This document shows positions 11,811 through 23,500 of a stretch of DNA of 64,000 bases, piece by piece. Position numbers and translations under genes: made by a program. Below the pieces are notes generated by a model. The model did not search any database and was not told the DNA's origin. It saw only the letters and a list, made by a program, of their open reading frames with translations. How positions within the stretch are numbered: the stretch's first letter is position 1; each line of letters opens with the position of its first letter. The stretch lies in contig OU964919.1 of the NCBI GenBank assembly GCA_918807975.1, forward strand, positions 16,448,001 through 16,512,000, written 5' to 3'. The DNA comes from Aplidium turbinatum (Eukaryota; Chordata; Ascidiacea; Aplousobranchia; Polyclinidae).

Positions 11811-12321
11811 CAGAGGTGTACAAGAGCCGAAGTTTTGGAGTATTTACGATCTGGAGTCTCGTGTTTCTTCCGGAATTGGAGTGGAGTGAGAATCTGAAAT
11901 TCTTGTAAAAATTAGGAGCAGGATTCGAGCCAGATATTGATTTTTTGACAGTTGATACTTTTAGCATACGAATATTTATGCTGTAATCTACTTGGCGCAG
12001 CTGTTATTTGTGTGTAAACTACTTCTATGATTTTCTTTTCCGAGCAGTAATGTTTCATTCAAAAAGACGTTTTTCTTGTTATGACAGGTGATATGGAAAG
12101 TATACTAAGTGTTAGGCTAATAGTAGACCTATAAAGAACCTGGATTGAGGTTTAGACTATAATGGTTTGTGTTTGGAATCAAAGTAGAATTTAAAGTCAC
12201 TATTTCCAAAATATTTGGAGCAGAATTGGAGTTTGAAGTTTGAAGGAGTGGAGTTTGAAGTAATAGACTTTAGAGTCGGAGTGGAGCAGGAGTCCAGAAC
12301 ACCCGACTCCGCACACCTCTA
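11811..12321. mobile_element. Non-autonomous hAT-type element, GGAGT-rich
   Basis: The left end is CAGAGGTGTAC. The reverse complement of the right end is TAGAGGTGTGCGGAGTCGG. Subterminal GGAGT/GGAGTCGGAGT words are frequent on both sides. The 8 bp flanks ATCACGGT and ATCAGGGC agree at six of eight positions, consistent with a decayed hAT target duplication. No transposase is visible. A SINE A copy ends 40 bp upstream. Confidence 0.6.
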
Positions 12322-12967
12322 ATCAGGGCACCTTCGTACCTTCGTTTAATGTTGTAGCTTTGCCAGATACTCACTAGCCTACTAGAATTTTCCAGTATTG
12401 CTCTAAAAATGTTCTGAAAGTTTATTTGATTGACACCGTGCTTTGATAGAAAAGTTAAGCAGTTTCTCTACATTTGTAGGGCCAAAGCTGCTATTTTTTC
12501 CCAATATCAATTTTATTTTCCAAATGGCTTTCAAATTTGTCCTAATTAGAGTCAAGGTTTTCTTATCTGACAGCACTGCACAGTAAAAGCGATTTATTCG
12601 TTTGCAGGAACATTTGCACTGGAATTTAAAAATTTGAGCCGACGCTAAAGAATTCATTGGTAGGTGTCTATAGCAATCCTGGTTTAATTTTCATGTTGCC
12701 TTGATCAAATTGAAAATCTACAAACCAAGTTTTATTGTTCGACACTTCCAGTATGTCACCTAAGTAAATTATTCACTGTCATTTTGACTGTCTCTAACAT
12801 ACAATTGATCAATTTACGACTACACACGCGTTTCAAAGGAAATTTTACAGTTTACAATTCCTTCTATGGCCAGTGTTGTTGTTGGCTTATTGGTATATAA
12901 ATGTTTTTGGGACAGCAAATTCATACTGGGACTGGGGACAGTTTACTTTTGGTAAACCTTTGATCAT

Positions 12968-13187
12968 ATGATAAACATATCATCATTTTCAGCCTATGGT
13001 AGCCCACTGGTGGGCGAAAATTCCCCTTTTCTTGCAATCCAATCGGTCGTGTGCTTTTATGTAGCCTACCAGCAGTTTGTACAGTTTCACATTCTTTGTC
13101 AATCTGCTGGTCTCTCCATCTGCTTTTTGGCTTTCTTCGTTTGCGTTTGTTTTCCCAGAGTGTCCAAGCTGTTAATTTGTTTGTCAT
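12968..13187 (-). mobile_element. LINE ORF2 C-terminal fragment
   Basis: The minus strand reads KRKRRKPKSRWRD and then, after a frame shift, HDRLDCKKRGIFAHQWATIG followed by a stop and an AAAATGATGAT run. The RPKxRWxD...DRxxW...QWxxxG pattern is the usual C-terminus of a widespread invertebrate LINE ORF2 group. The pogo-like element starts immediately next to it, which suggests insertion into or beside this LINE. Confidence 0.55.
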
Positions 13188-13188
13188 A

Positions 13189-14367
13189 GTTAGGAGAGAT
13201 GTTCCACCAACGGACAGGGTATACGACCAACGGACCACCCTTCTATTTCTTAAAATAAAAGTTGGAAGCACGAAAAATGTTATTGTGGTATCAAGATTAA
13301 CCTTTTTGGGTTTGGAAATCTTCCTTGCGGGGACCTGTGATTTTTTTTCATATTGTTATGAAGGAAAGTATGTTTTACAAGGTAGAAAGTAAATTTTGAA
13401 CATTTTTTTTCTGCAATTTTTTTCACCCATTGGTTTATTTTTTCAAGACTATTTTTTGTTTGCTGATTGCTTATTCATTGATTAATGAAATTGCAATGAG
13501 TTAAATGTTTAAATTTTATCCATCATTAAACTAGGTCATAAAATCCAAGAACTATCATGTATCTGACCAACGGACCACCCACCTGTTTGACCAGTGGGTC
13601 ACTAGCTAATTGTTCAACAACGTCTTTCTTTATGTAGTCAGACTAAACATGTCAGAAATTAAAACAACTAGCAATAAAACAGGGTTGTTTACTTTTGAAA
13701 ATCTCAACAAAGTTGTCGAAGATGTTTTGAAACAAAATATTTCTGTTCGAAACTCGGTGAAAAAATATGATATATCACGAACAACGTTGGCTGGTTATGT
13801 TAAAGAATGAATCAATGGATAGTGAGAAAACTACTGCACCAACACCCGTGGCATCTACAAAACACCTGTCTCATAGCCTATCTTACAGTTTTCTGCAACT
13901 TTAGAAAAATATGAGATTTAAAAAGAGTAAAATAAACACCAAAAAACCTTGAATCTCATATTATCAAATTGAATTGAATATGAAAATATGAAATGAAATT
14001 TCATAATAAAAGCATGTTTCTGGTGCTTGTTGCTTATGTTGTTGTGTTGTTTGTATGTTGTTCGTGTATTAAATAGTCCAAAATAAGCACCAGTGCATCA
14101 GCTTTTTGCCAAGTAGAAGTGACCCGTTGGTCGAATAGCAGTGGCCCGTTGGTCGTATAGGGGTTTGACCAACGGGGCACTTTTTATTATCATTTAAAAG
14201 TTATTTTTCGGCAGTTAGTAGTTGGAAAATTAAAAAAAATTTTTGGCTGAATATACCAGGGTATGTAACCTACTGTTATGCCAAAAAAGGAGGATGCATG
14301 ACCTTTGTATGGAGAGAAAATAACAAATATGTGAAAAATGACCCGTTGGTGACACATCTCCCCTACT
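13189..14367. mobile_element. Non-autonomous pogo/Tc1-mariner-like DNA element
   Basis: Imperfect terminal inverted repeats of about 25 bp (left GTTAGGAGAGATGTTCCACC; the reverse complement of the right end contains GTAGGGGAGATGTGTCACC) are flanked by TA on both sides (13187-13188 and 14368-14369). Seven ACCAACGG sites in both orientations lie at 13206, 13226, 13566, 14124, 14146, 14168 and 14343, and are probable transposase binding sites. Inside is a short reading frame with a psq-type helix-turn-helix, so the parent was probably a pogo/Tigger-type transposon. The catalytic domain is absent. Confidence 0.65.
13649..13810 (+). pseudogene. psq helix-turn-helix fragment of a pogo-like transposase
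   Basis: A 53-residue frame starts at the first in-frame ATG. It contains FENLNKVVEDVLKQNISVRN and SVKKYDISRTTLAGYVKE. This matches the psq/CENP-B-type DNA-binding pattern (x-I/V-x-A-V-x-x-Y-x-I-S-x-T-T-L-x-x-x-V-K) at the N-terminus of pogo and Tigger transposases. Nothing downstream encodes a DDE catalytic domain before the element ends, so it is a remnant. It could in principle still make a short DNA-binding peptide. Confidence 0.55.
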
Positions 14368-15407
14368 TACTAGATATAAATAAAACAAACAATGAAAATA
14401 AATTACTCGACAGTGATATGCCATTTTACAAAAGTATGTTTCTGGGAATGACTTTTTTCTCATTTCTTCTAAAAATCAAGCTCTTGGCTTAATTGAGAAA
14501 GTTTATGTGTTTAATCTTAAATTAACAGTCGAGTTTTAAAAAATGTATTATAAGAAATTTTCATAGAGTTCAATCATGAAACAACGCTTCTATTGCTATT
14601 GGCAGTGTTGGGCGCGATAACTCATTTTTCAGTTAAGCGATAACGATAATCGATAAACGAAAAATGCCTAAAGCGATAACGATAAACGATAAATTATCGC
14701 CGATAATGTCCGATAACGATAATTTTTTTTTTCTCGATTAGCGCTGCCCCATCCCATGCAGCACGAACTGTTTTCATCAACATGACGAAAAATCGAACAT
14801 AATATACTGTAAAGGGACAAAACTTTTTGTAAGTTATGCATGAATAGAATCGCAACAGCGGCAGTAGGTATCAATCTTCAACCTCTTGATCCAGAATCAA
14901 ACCACTGAGGTAACCGCCGTGCTTATAATTATACCTTCAGATACCAGTTGGATGCTTTTATCAATTGGGTTACACTGCCGCTTACGTGCAGTAGGCAAAA
15001 TAATTAAATCAAATGAAACTACCATAAAAAATTTCAAACTTTGTATTTTGCTTTCTGCTTAAAGGGCTGTTTACAGCAAAGTCAGCAATAATTGAAAAAA
15101 TTCCAAAAAACGCAAAATGCTTGAAAATTTATCAGTAATCTTAAGCGTTATTGGTAGTAAAAATGTGCATACTGTGAAATCCATCAAGCTTGTCAAATTA
15201 GTCGTGTTTGTTCAAGAACAATAACATAATTATCGCAATTTACTGATAATTTCAGATAAATTTTTCTGTTTTCTTTGTGAACACCATCAAGCAATGGCAG
15301 AACGCTGAGTTGTTGAAATAAGAATTACAATATAGGCACTGTATTATTAGTGGGAATAAAAATATTTGATTGAGCGTTGGCTATGTCGCATAGGTAAATC
15401 ATCGTCG

Positions 15408-15755
15408 TATTCAGGCTTACGCCCTGTGGTTGAAGATTTAGATTAAGTGGACGGGAAGGCAAGGAAGCCAATCTTCATGTCCACCTTCAGGCATGCCTTT
15501 AAGTGTCCTGCCCTTTCGATTGCCGTTCCAGCGCCCTCACCACTCGGCTATGTAGCATAAGTAAATGAGAAAGGTCATACTGTATTTAGCATAATTTTAC
15601 CACGCAACTCGATACGCAACTGTATGCTCATGAGCGGTGTCGAACCGGCGCCCTTTCGATTGCCGTTCCAGCGCTGTCACCACTCGTCTATGCAGCATAG
15701 GTAAATGAGAATGGTTATACTGTATTTAGCATAATTTTACCACGCAACTCGATGC
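15408..15755 (-). mobile_element. SINE family B, copy 2, with 140-bp internal duplication
   Basis: The family B body (15408-15510 on the plus strand) is followed by the tRNA-Ser-like head (near 15511-15550). The head plus about 65 bp of flank is then repeated at a period of 140 bp (15511 matches 15651; CCCTTTCGATTGCCGTTCCA in both). The duplicated part includes neighbouring non-SINE sequence, so the duplication happened after the SINE had inserted into the hAT element. Confidence 0.65.
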
Positions 15756-15762
15756 GCCTATT

Positions 15763-15844
15763 GTCATGCAAAAACTACTACAAGATGCAAAAAGTGTGAT
15801 GTCGGTCTGCATGTCAAATGCTTCAAGCAATATCATATTCTGCA
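15763..15844 (+). pseudogene. Possible piggyBac-type C-terminal zinc-binding remnant
   Basis: The plus strand reads HAKTTTRCKKCDVGLHVKC, then FKQYH and a stop. The spacing (TxxRCxxCDVxLxVxCFxxYH) resembles the cysteine-rich C-terminus of piggyBac-family transposases. Only about 30 residues are present, so chance or another zinc-finger source cannot be excluded. It lies inside a hAT-type element and would represent captured or nested sequence. Confidence 0.35.
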
Positions 15845-17439
15845 ATGACTTGTTTCAGTGATGGTGGCGCGAAAGACCATGTTTCCGATGTAAAAGCGGC
15901 CTCGTATTGCGACACTTTCATAAACCACTTGCCAATTTCTTTCGCTTCGCTTCAAAGGAATCTGTACCGCCTGTGCGCTTACATTTTAATTGTAAAATTC
16001 ACTCGCGATTGCCGATTGCAGCAAAACAACAAGAGACTTGTTGCATACATTTCATTGCATTGCAATTTGCAACTCTAAAAATTATTGTGTTGTCAGGGCT
16101 GTCGCTGCAGGGGGCGTGCCCCTCCCATGACAACGACCTGTGCACACACACTTCAGGCACTGAAGAAGAACTGGTTTTAATTTTAGTTTCATTAACTAGG
16201 TGGCTAGTAAAAATATTACTTTTCATTGTCTTTCCACTTGTGTGTCGATCCGAAATAAAATTTATCGGCGATTAACTATCGGCGATAATCAAATATTGCC
16301 TTTGGCGATAACGATAAACGATAACTGAAAAAATAATTAAGCGATAACGATAAACGATAAAAATTTATCGCCGATAATTATCGCCGATAAATTATCGCCG
16401 ATAATGCCCATCACTGGCTATTGGGTAGTAGTTTCCATAGGTGTTTCGTAGAAGACCATCAGCTGTTTATTTATTTTTGTTTCATGGACAATGAAATGAA
16501 CAATTTGAACATTGAACACCTGCCAAGGTCGCTCTGTCAGTTTTGGAAGATAGCCTATTTCATAACATCCTTGAGAGTGGACACGCTGATTGGGTTTCTT
16601 GCCTTCGTGTCCTGTTGTTCTCAATTTTCACTACCATAGTCGGTAGAAAATAAACAGAATATTTTAATGATAAAAAGCAAACAAATCAAACCGATTTTTT
16701 TGCACACGCATCACAATGTCAAGAAATAATTAAACTTTGTTGCGTGGATTCTTGACATTCATTACCTTTCGAAGTTGTACGAATTCCTTTGTTTTCTGTT
16801 GTTTTCTCACCATTAAAGCTGAGCAAAATGACCCTTAATATAACTAATTGGTTTCTGATAAGTAGGCTAACACAGTTGTTCTCTTATTTGTTTGTTCAAC
16901 ACTCTACGAAAAAAACAAGTCTTCAAGTATGTAGTAATCCATCCTACCAACGTAACACTTAAATCATTTTAAGCGATTATTATTTGTTACAAAACGTCAG
17001 AATAATGAAAACTGAAAAAAAGTTGTTAAGTGAAGTTGTTTGGGCACTTGTTGACTTATCCCATTCAGAGATTCATCTGGAACCTAAAGACACCAGATAA
17101 CAAGTAAACAATTTTATAGAACTTCCGCAAACGCTACGAGAGTAGAAAAAATCATTTTGTAACTAGTAGAGAAACGTTTAGTTTATATTATAGTTTAGTT
17201 TAGATAGTATAGTTTAGAAATGCGCGAAAAGAATAGATTGGGGGCAGATGTGGCTTCTAAGCTACAAAATGTTTAGAGTTATACGCAGAATAGTCAAAGT
17301 CTTACTGAAGGTTATATGTCGTAACTTAATAAAAGGTTTTTCAAATCTTTCGAAGCTAAATCCTTTTTTTATGTTTTTCATACGACGAACCAGCATTCGT
17401 TAACTGTACGTGTGTTTTCGTTATTGTTTTGCTAAATTA

Positions 17440-17510
17440 ATCGTGCTTTGAAGGGTTATGATCAAAGCGTTTGACTTCAAATCATAGAACCCCGGTTCGA
17501 CACCTGACTG
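17440..17510 (+). other. tRNA-like remnant
   Basis: A short stretch contains an anticodon-arm-like TTTGACTTCAAATCA and a T-arm box B (CCCCGGTTCGACACCTG). The acceptor stem does not close and the D-arm is poor, so a working tRNA gene is not supported. It is more likely the head of another tRNA-derived SINE. Confidence 0.3.
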
Positions 17511-19160
17511 TGCTGATTCTCAAAAATAAACACACTTATTACTCGGAAAACAATTGAAGCTCGGTAGACGTATAGGCTCATTTGAAAAAATGTAGAGAGG
17601 AAAGAACCGGAAATTCTGAAATACTCTCTAAAAACAAAAAATCCTGGTCGTTTTATTTTCTAAATCCCTAAGCCTGGTAGTTATTGACTTAAAAAGGCAT
17701 AGCATATTGTTTCACAAATATGAATCACAGATGAGAACAACCAATAAACAATACGTATATTATATGTTGTTTTACAGATTTATTTTTATTTTTATTTGAA
17801 ACTACAGTGAATCACATAAATGAGCAAAAGATGTTGTTCCTGACGGTGACCGTTCTCCTTCAACGATATGCAAATGCTTGAGAATCTCTTGATCTTCACC
17901 GATATTTCGTTTTGGATAATTTCTTTTGTGGTTAGCAGCAGTGCTCAAAGTAAGAATATAAAGTTGGCTAACTACTTTATTCAAGCTTCGGCAGAGAGTC
18001 TGTCTTGTTGTAACATGTGATGAACATTTACTTTGCAACTTTATCATTACTCACTTATTCAAGTAGAATTTTTTCTGTGAGTGTATCTGAAGTTAAGCCG
18101 CTAAATGTTCATCATAATTTTAGTTACTTATTCAAATAGAATGGTTGAAATGTGATGTAGTGTAAATGCATTTACCTGTGATGTAGTTTTTTTTTCTGTG
18201 AGTGTAGTCAACTAAACATAAATATGATAGATCGGGTAAAGTTACTTGGATTAGTGTGCTTATGGTACAACTACTTGGTTCAACAAAGAACATAAAGTTT
18301 GTGTGAATGGAATCATCGTTTTTGAACGAAACTCTACACTTGAGGTTGGATGCATCAACAGTGAATCTTTTACCGATCGGACGATTATTAAGAAAGTTTA
18401 TTCCAGAAATTTTTTTTCTTGTGCGTTAACCGCAATTCGCTCATTGGAATTCCAGAAGACTGTTCTACAAATGAACTTTGTTTCAATTGATTTTTGATTA
18501 ACCGAACGGTTAACGTAGAACACAGTCTGAAACAGTTGTTCATAGAGTCTAACTATAGTCTGTGGTGTGTTACCCTTTCATTTTTCACTAGCTTCACAGC
18601 GTAGGCTACAATGCTGGTGTATCATTACTATCTGAAATAATTTTCTTTGCATAAACTCTTATAACATGTTTTTTTTTGGATTATCTACACCTGAAAACTT
18701 TATGCTGTATTGTGATCACCACCATCTTTTTTTTACATAATCCGAGAAAAATTAACAGCTTTTCACATTTAACCTTTCTTCTGTAATTTCTTTCTCTATT
18801 TTTATTCTTGGCTGATATATGTCTAATATGTTAACTACACTGCACAATACACATGTACATGTCAGCTAAAATAAGAAAATCACTGCTTACAAACAATAAT
18901 GTAGCATTATTCAAGTAGTATGTCAACTATGCTACTGTACATAAATCATTAGTGTTTCAACTCCAAAGGAAACAAAGCCAGTGACAAAATAAGAATAGAC
19001 ATTAGAAGTCACAGAAATTGAACTACCAATATTTTCGATATCACTTACAAGAGTACGAGAAAACAAGAAGGAGTAAATAAGATATCTTGCAAGTATCGTG
19101 GTAACCAGTAGAAAAAAGGAAGATCACAAAGGAGGTACAGTGGATACAATAGAAATATGT

Positions 19161-19428
19161 GGTTAAGCACCCGACTCAAGATAAGCGGTGCTGGTTCGTC
19201 TTTCGGGGTGTGCGCTTAAGCAACGCATTTCAGGACTGCTCTCCATTCAACGGCATCACATAGTGGATGGAATAATTTCCCGGCAACAACTTTTCAACTA
19301 TCGGAAACTTCACTCTGCCAATCTTGGTAACCAGTCCTGCATCAAAAGCCTCTACTAGTAAGCGAAACTACCAGGAATAACCTGTGAAGGCTTTGTAAGT
19401 CCAAGACAAATATTCGAAACCAAACCAT
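19161..19428 (+). mobile_element. SINE family A, copy 5
   Basis: Plus-strand copy lacking the first part of the tRNA-like head. Box B and the core are intact (GCTGGTTCGTCTTTCGGGGT, AGGACTGCTCTCCATTCA), and the tail ends near ATTCGAAACCAAACCATT. Confidence 0.75.
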
Positions 19429-20581
19429 TTAAATTCACGAACAAAGACTTGTGGTGGCTAGTGGTATATAAAGGGAAAAAACCTATGGCAGTCTACTTTA
19501 TAGGCCTACCAGGATTTGCATTTGAAGTTCAAACAGACAGGATTTTCAATTATAGATCAAGATGGTTATACCTTTTCAACACAAAATTGAAGGCAATAAA
19601 TATACCAAATGGGATTAGGGTTGCTAAAAGTGATTTCTTTTATTTATTCAAACAATGTTTTGATTAAACTCACAATGAGTTTCATCAATTACGTGTCATA
19701 TATGACTTTTGAGGGTTACACAAATTAAGTTGCAGCAAATATGTATTCGTCACTGTTCTGAATAACTGTGCTCAAATTGTCTTTACAACAATTTTGACTA
19801 ATCTTTTTTAATTCATGCTATGTGACTTTAGAGAGTTACCATACACAAAACTAGGTTGCAGCAAAATGTGTCCCACAGTGTTCTAACTAATTTTTTTGTT
19901 TGTTTGTAACAATATCTGGCTAATTTTCTTTGTTTAAAGTTCATACTTGAGTTATGTTGTCACTCAAAAATATGAGACATGCAAAATGAAAATACTTTAT
20001 TCAATTTGTTGCATTTCTTGCCAATTAGTACGTTTCGTAAAATATAAAATGCATTTTTATTTAATTTCTTTAAAGCAAGAAGTTGAATGTAATTTTAATG
20101 AATCGACAAAACATCTAAAAAAATTCCTGCCCAAAATGTTTAGCAATTTTGCCAGAATTATGGACAAATCAAAATATTTAGGTGTGCGACCGCCCCACTC
20201 CTCTGCACTCCTCAGCTCGTAGCCTATGTTCACATTTACACAAGTATAAATGTTAAAATTGAAATTAATAAGATCTATACTGTACAACTAGCTTCTTCTT
20301 CTTCTTGCTTATGAGTCAGCACTTCAAGCAACATCTCCCAATTGCTGCAATCAGTGTGATGTCTTTATATCAGGGTCTATGGGATCCACATATAGTAGCT
20401 AAAGTTGTTCCTGTTATTAAACTTGAAGGATCGCTTCTGGTTTGTTTCTGTTAGATTTGCGCCAGGTTTGTTTGTAATTCTTGTGCTAGTAACGCCAATG
20501 TTTCCTACATTATATATAAGTAAAATTATACTTTTTCATTTTAAAAGTAAACGATTTATACATGACCTTTTTACAATTCAG

Positions 20582-23500
20582 CTGCTCAAACCTTTAATGA
20601 ATGTGGCGGGTCTCTTGAGTTGAAAGGAGACGCTACTTATGGTATATTGACCACCCCTAACTTTCCAACGCAAAGTAATCCTGATGGCGCATATGACAGC
20701 AATCAAGATTGCAAATGGCACTTGCAAGGCTCTACAACCACCCTAGTACAGGTGTGTTTACTTACTTTAAATGCACTTATTATTCACTAAAAACCATAAC
20801 AGACTCTTTCAACCTCATTAGGTCATCAGAAGATCATCACCATATTACTTCTTGTTTTATCAGTTCAAGTTGTGGGCATTGTCAATACAACCAGGAAAAG
20901 GTGGTTCTAATATAACTTGTGATTTCGACTATCTCGATGTCTCCATCGCATCTGTAGGGACCCGTCGGTACTGCGGGTAAGATGTGCAAGTTTGTATCCA
21001 GATTTTTAGTAAATATTTGTGTAGAAAAAACATCAAGAAAAACAAGCTTTCTAATGAATTGAGTTTCACTTTTTGCTTAAAACTTCACAATATAGATATT
21101 AACGACCTGTTTTAGCCTGAAGCTGAGAGTTCGCTGCACTGGTAATAGCGAATTGCACTAGGTCTTGAAACACAGCTTCCTAGTCATGTGGTAGAACTCG
21201 GAACATGAGCCTAAAACAGGTCGTTAATATCTACATTGTGAAGTAAAATTATTAAACCTAAATCTAAATTAACTAAAATCTTGGTGAAAAAATTTTTTTG
21301 AATATATTATGCTGTACATTTATGCAGTTGTTTCACGCAAGCAGTCAGTTTGTTAGGAAGTATCTAGAAAGTATAAAAGGTTTAGCTGTTTGCAAAACTA
21401 TTTGCGTTGGTCAGCAAAAAGTTATTGCAGAGCAATCCTTACATTCAAAAACGGGCGGTTTAAAATATTTGTTTCATTAATCCTTGCTATGAAGTACTTT
21501 CCACAAGAAAGCTTATTGCACAAGAAATACAGTCAAAGTACCCGCCTCTCTTAGCAACTTGAAAAGTTCTCACCGTCCAATTTGTTACTCTTTCAATTAA
21601 CCACAACGTAAATAAGAAAACAAATACAAAGCAGACCACTCACTACCAATAAGCACGGAAGCACTATTCTCAACGACCTATTAAGTGTAAAGCTTTTGAA
21701 AAAGTCGTCGTAAAAAGTTTTTTTTTCGGAATTATCTCACGATGTCCATGCGGTTTATTTTTTAGGTCAAAGAAAAAAGTTAAGTTTGAAGTGGTGTTTG
21801 ATTTTTGCACTTAGATTAACCTTCCAACAAATCGATGTTTTGGATTAAGAAGCTTTTGCAAAATTTCTTCTACCCTAGAAGCTTTAACAATCTTTTTTTC
21901 TTCAATTTTTGGTTGACGACCGCTTGTACCTTGTTGTGTGAGCAACATACAATCAAATTTTAGCATCATGTAAACTAATTCTGATTGCAATTAAAGTTTA
22001 ATATCAATCTAATCTGTTATTTTTTAAGAATTGTAAAACCTGAACAGCCTTTTGTTGGAATGGGAGCTCTAAACGTACATTTCCATAGCGACAATTATGT
22101 TAACTACAGAGGATTTCAAGCCACGTTTCAACGTAAGTCTGTGTATATAAATAATATTAAGTATTGCATTATTGATATTTCATTTGTTTGTTTGTTTGAA
22201 AGAAGCTTTACGGGAGTTTCTCTTGCGAAATGAAGAATCATACTGTGGATAAGGAAGTGATGCCATTTTGAAAAATCAGATTTTTTAACATGCTTTTCTT
22301 TTTTTTTTTTGCTAAAAATTTAGGAATAATGATGTGGCCGGGATGTAGGCCATACAAAATTAAATCATTGAAAGCAAACTCAAATGCAAATTTTCTGGAA
22401 ATAAGCTTATAAACAACTTTTTTTTCGAAACAAAGACAAAGGAGTTTATAGGCTAATGATGCTTTCAATATTGAAAATATTATTCATAATCAATATAATT
22501 TTTCATGAAAACTCCAATATTTCAGACATAAACTACTGTAGTTCGTTATAAAAATGCACTGTAACTTTGCTACGACTTGAATTGCCATAACGTGGGAACA
22601 GAGATGGGCAAGATGTCCAGTTATGGTAATCTTGAAGATCAAGATCACTTTTTGTGTACTTGAAAAAATAAAGTTTTTGATAATAATCGATATTGCAAAA
22701 GAAAAATTTTCTAATAAGCAACCTGGTTAAAGGTAATTATAGTATTATTGCTACTGTTGCTTTTAGCTGCTCGATCGCTGGCCTAAGAACTGTTATAAGT
22801 TAGTAACTGCTGCTATTAGGCCTATCAATTGTTGTCGTAGTTTGCGTAGAATCGCAACGTCACAGCCAAGGCCGGGGATAATTACAATACTGAAAAAGTG
22901 ACAAAATTGCAATTAGTTTTATGCATTTTACAGTATTTGAAAAAAAAATCCTTTGAACTGCATCATTTTTACCAAGTTTTTGTGTAGCTCACATGGGAAG
23001 CTTTTATTCGTGCTACAAAGTAGCCTATATGTTCAAGTTTCACTTGTCTAGGCTATATAAGTGTTTGTTGCACCATGGCCCCGGTTGCACTATTTACCCA
23101 TTTGTCAACCTTGATACTGTTGTCTGCACTACTAAAATGTTTGTAGGTCTGCTGTCAGACAAACCGCTTCAAACAAAAATACAAAAGCTGTACAAAAAGA
23201 GGCAGTATATGTTTTCATATTTAATATATTTGTTTATGCTCAGACTATGAGCAAATATTGATCTGGTTCATTTGCTGTATTAAACCACTTTACATGGCCA
23301 AAGTAGGCTATAGAGTCCAGTTTTTTTAGGACCACCATTGTAAACTTTTAAGCATCTAAAATTGTGTCAAAGAAAGCAAACATTTTTTAGAATTTAGTAA
23401 TTTACAAAACAGAAATGTAAACAAAACAGAAATGTAAACAAAGTTGTATCATTTTTATCATATGTCAAAGTTTATGCGAAGTTGACTTGCGTATTATGTC

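Larger units (their letters stand above)
14603..16416. mobile_element. Non-autonomous hAT element with CGATAA subterminal arrays
   Basis: The ends are CAGTGTTGGGC and (reverse complement of the right end) CAGTGATGGGC. They are flanked by an exact 8-bp duplication, GCTATTGG, at 14595-14602 and 16417-16424. Both ends carry dense CGATAA/TTATCG repeats (14613-14735 and 16260-16410), a layout known from hAT transposase binding regions. The 1.8-kb interior contains SINE family B sequence and a 140-bp duplication, plus a short zinc-finger-like remnant near 15.77 kb. No hAT transposase is recognisable. The exact target duplication argues for a fairly recent insertion. Confidence 0.85.
7337..20581. 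other. Intergenic interval between genes 1 and 2, built mostly of transposon copies
   Basis: No host exon is supported here. Recognisable contents are a Penelope-like inverted pair (8.5-9.2 kb), a TAGCGC-rich hAT end (10.26-10.45 kb), SINE A copies (10.8, 11.5 and 19.2 kb), a hAT element (11.8-12.3 kb), a LINE C-terminus (13.0-13.2 kb), a pogo-like element (13.2-14.4 kb) and a 1.8-kb hAT element (14.6-16.4 kb). I see no clear features in 7.4-8.46, 9.2-10.25, 12.33-12.96, 16.43-19.15 or 19.43-20.58 kb, apart from a direct repeat of CTGTGAGTGTA-bearing sequence near 18.07 and 18.20 kb. Confidence 0.6.

Noticed and set aside
12921-13271. 116-residue minus-strand frame considered as a host gene
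   Set aside because: Its centre reads as a LINE ORF2 C-terminus and its edges run into a DNA transposon terminus.
17440-17510. Possible tRNA gene
   Set aside because: Anticodon and T-arm features are present, but the acceptor stem and D-arm do not fold; treated as a SINE-type remnant.
20405-20519. Hydrophobic frame (GLFVILVLVTPMFPTLYI) considered as the leader of gene 2
   Set aside because: Its phase would fit a 62-nt intron to the CUB exon, but it has no ATG before the hydrophobic part and an in-frame stop lies just upstream.
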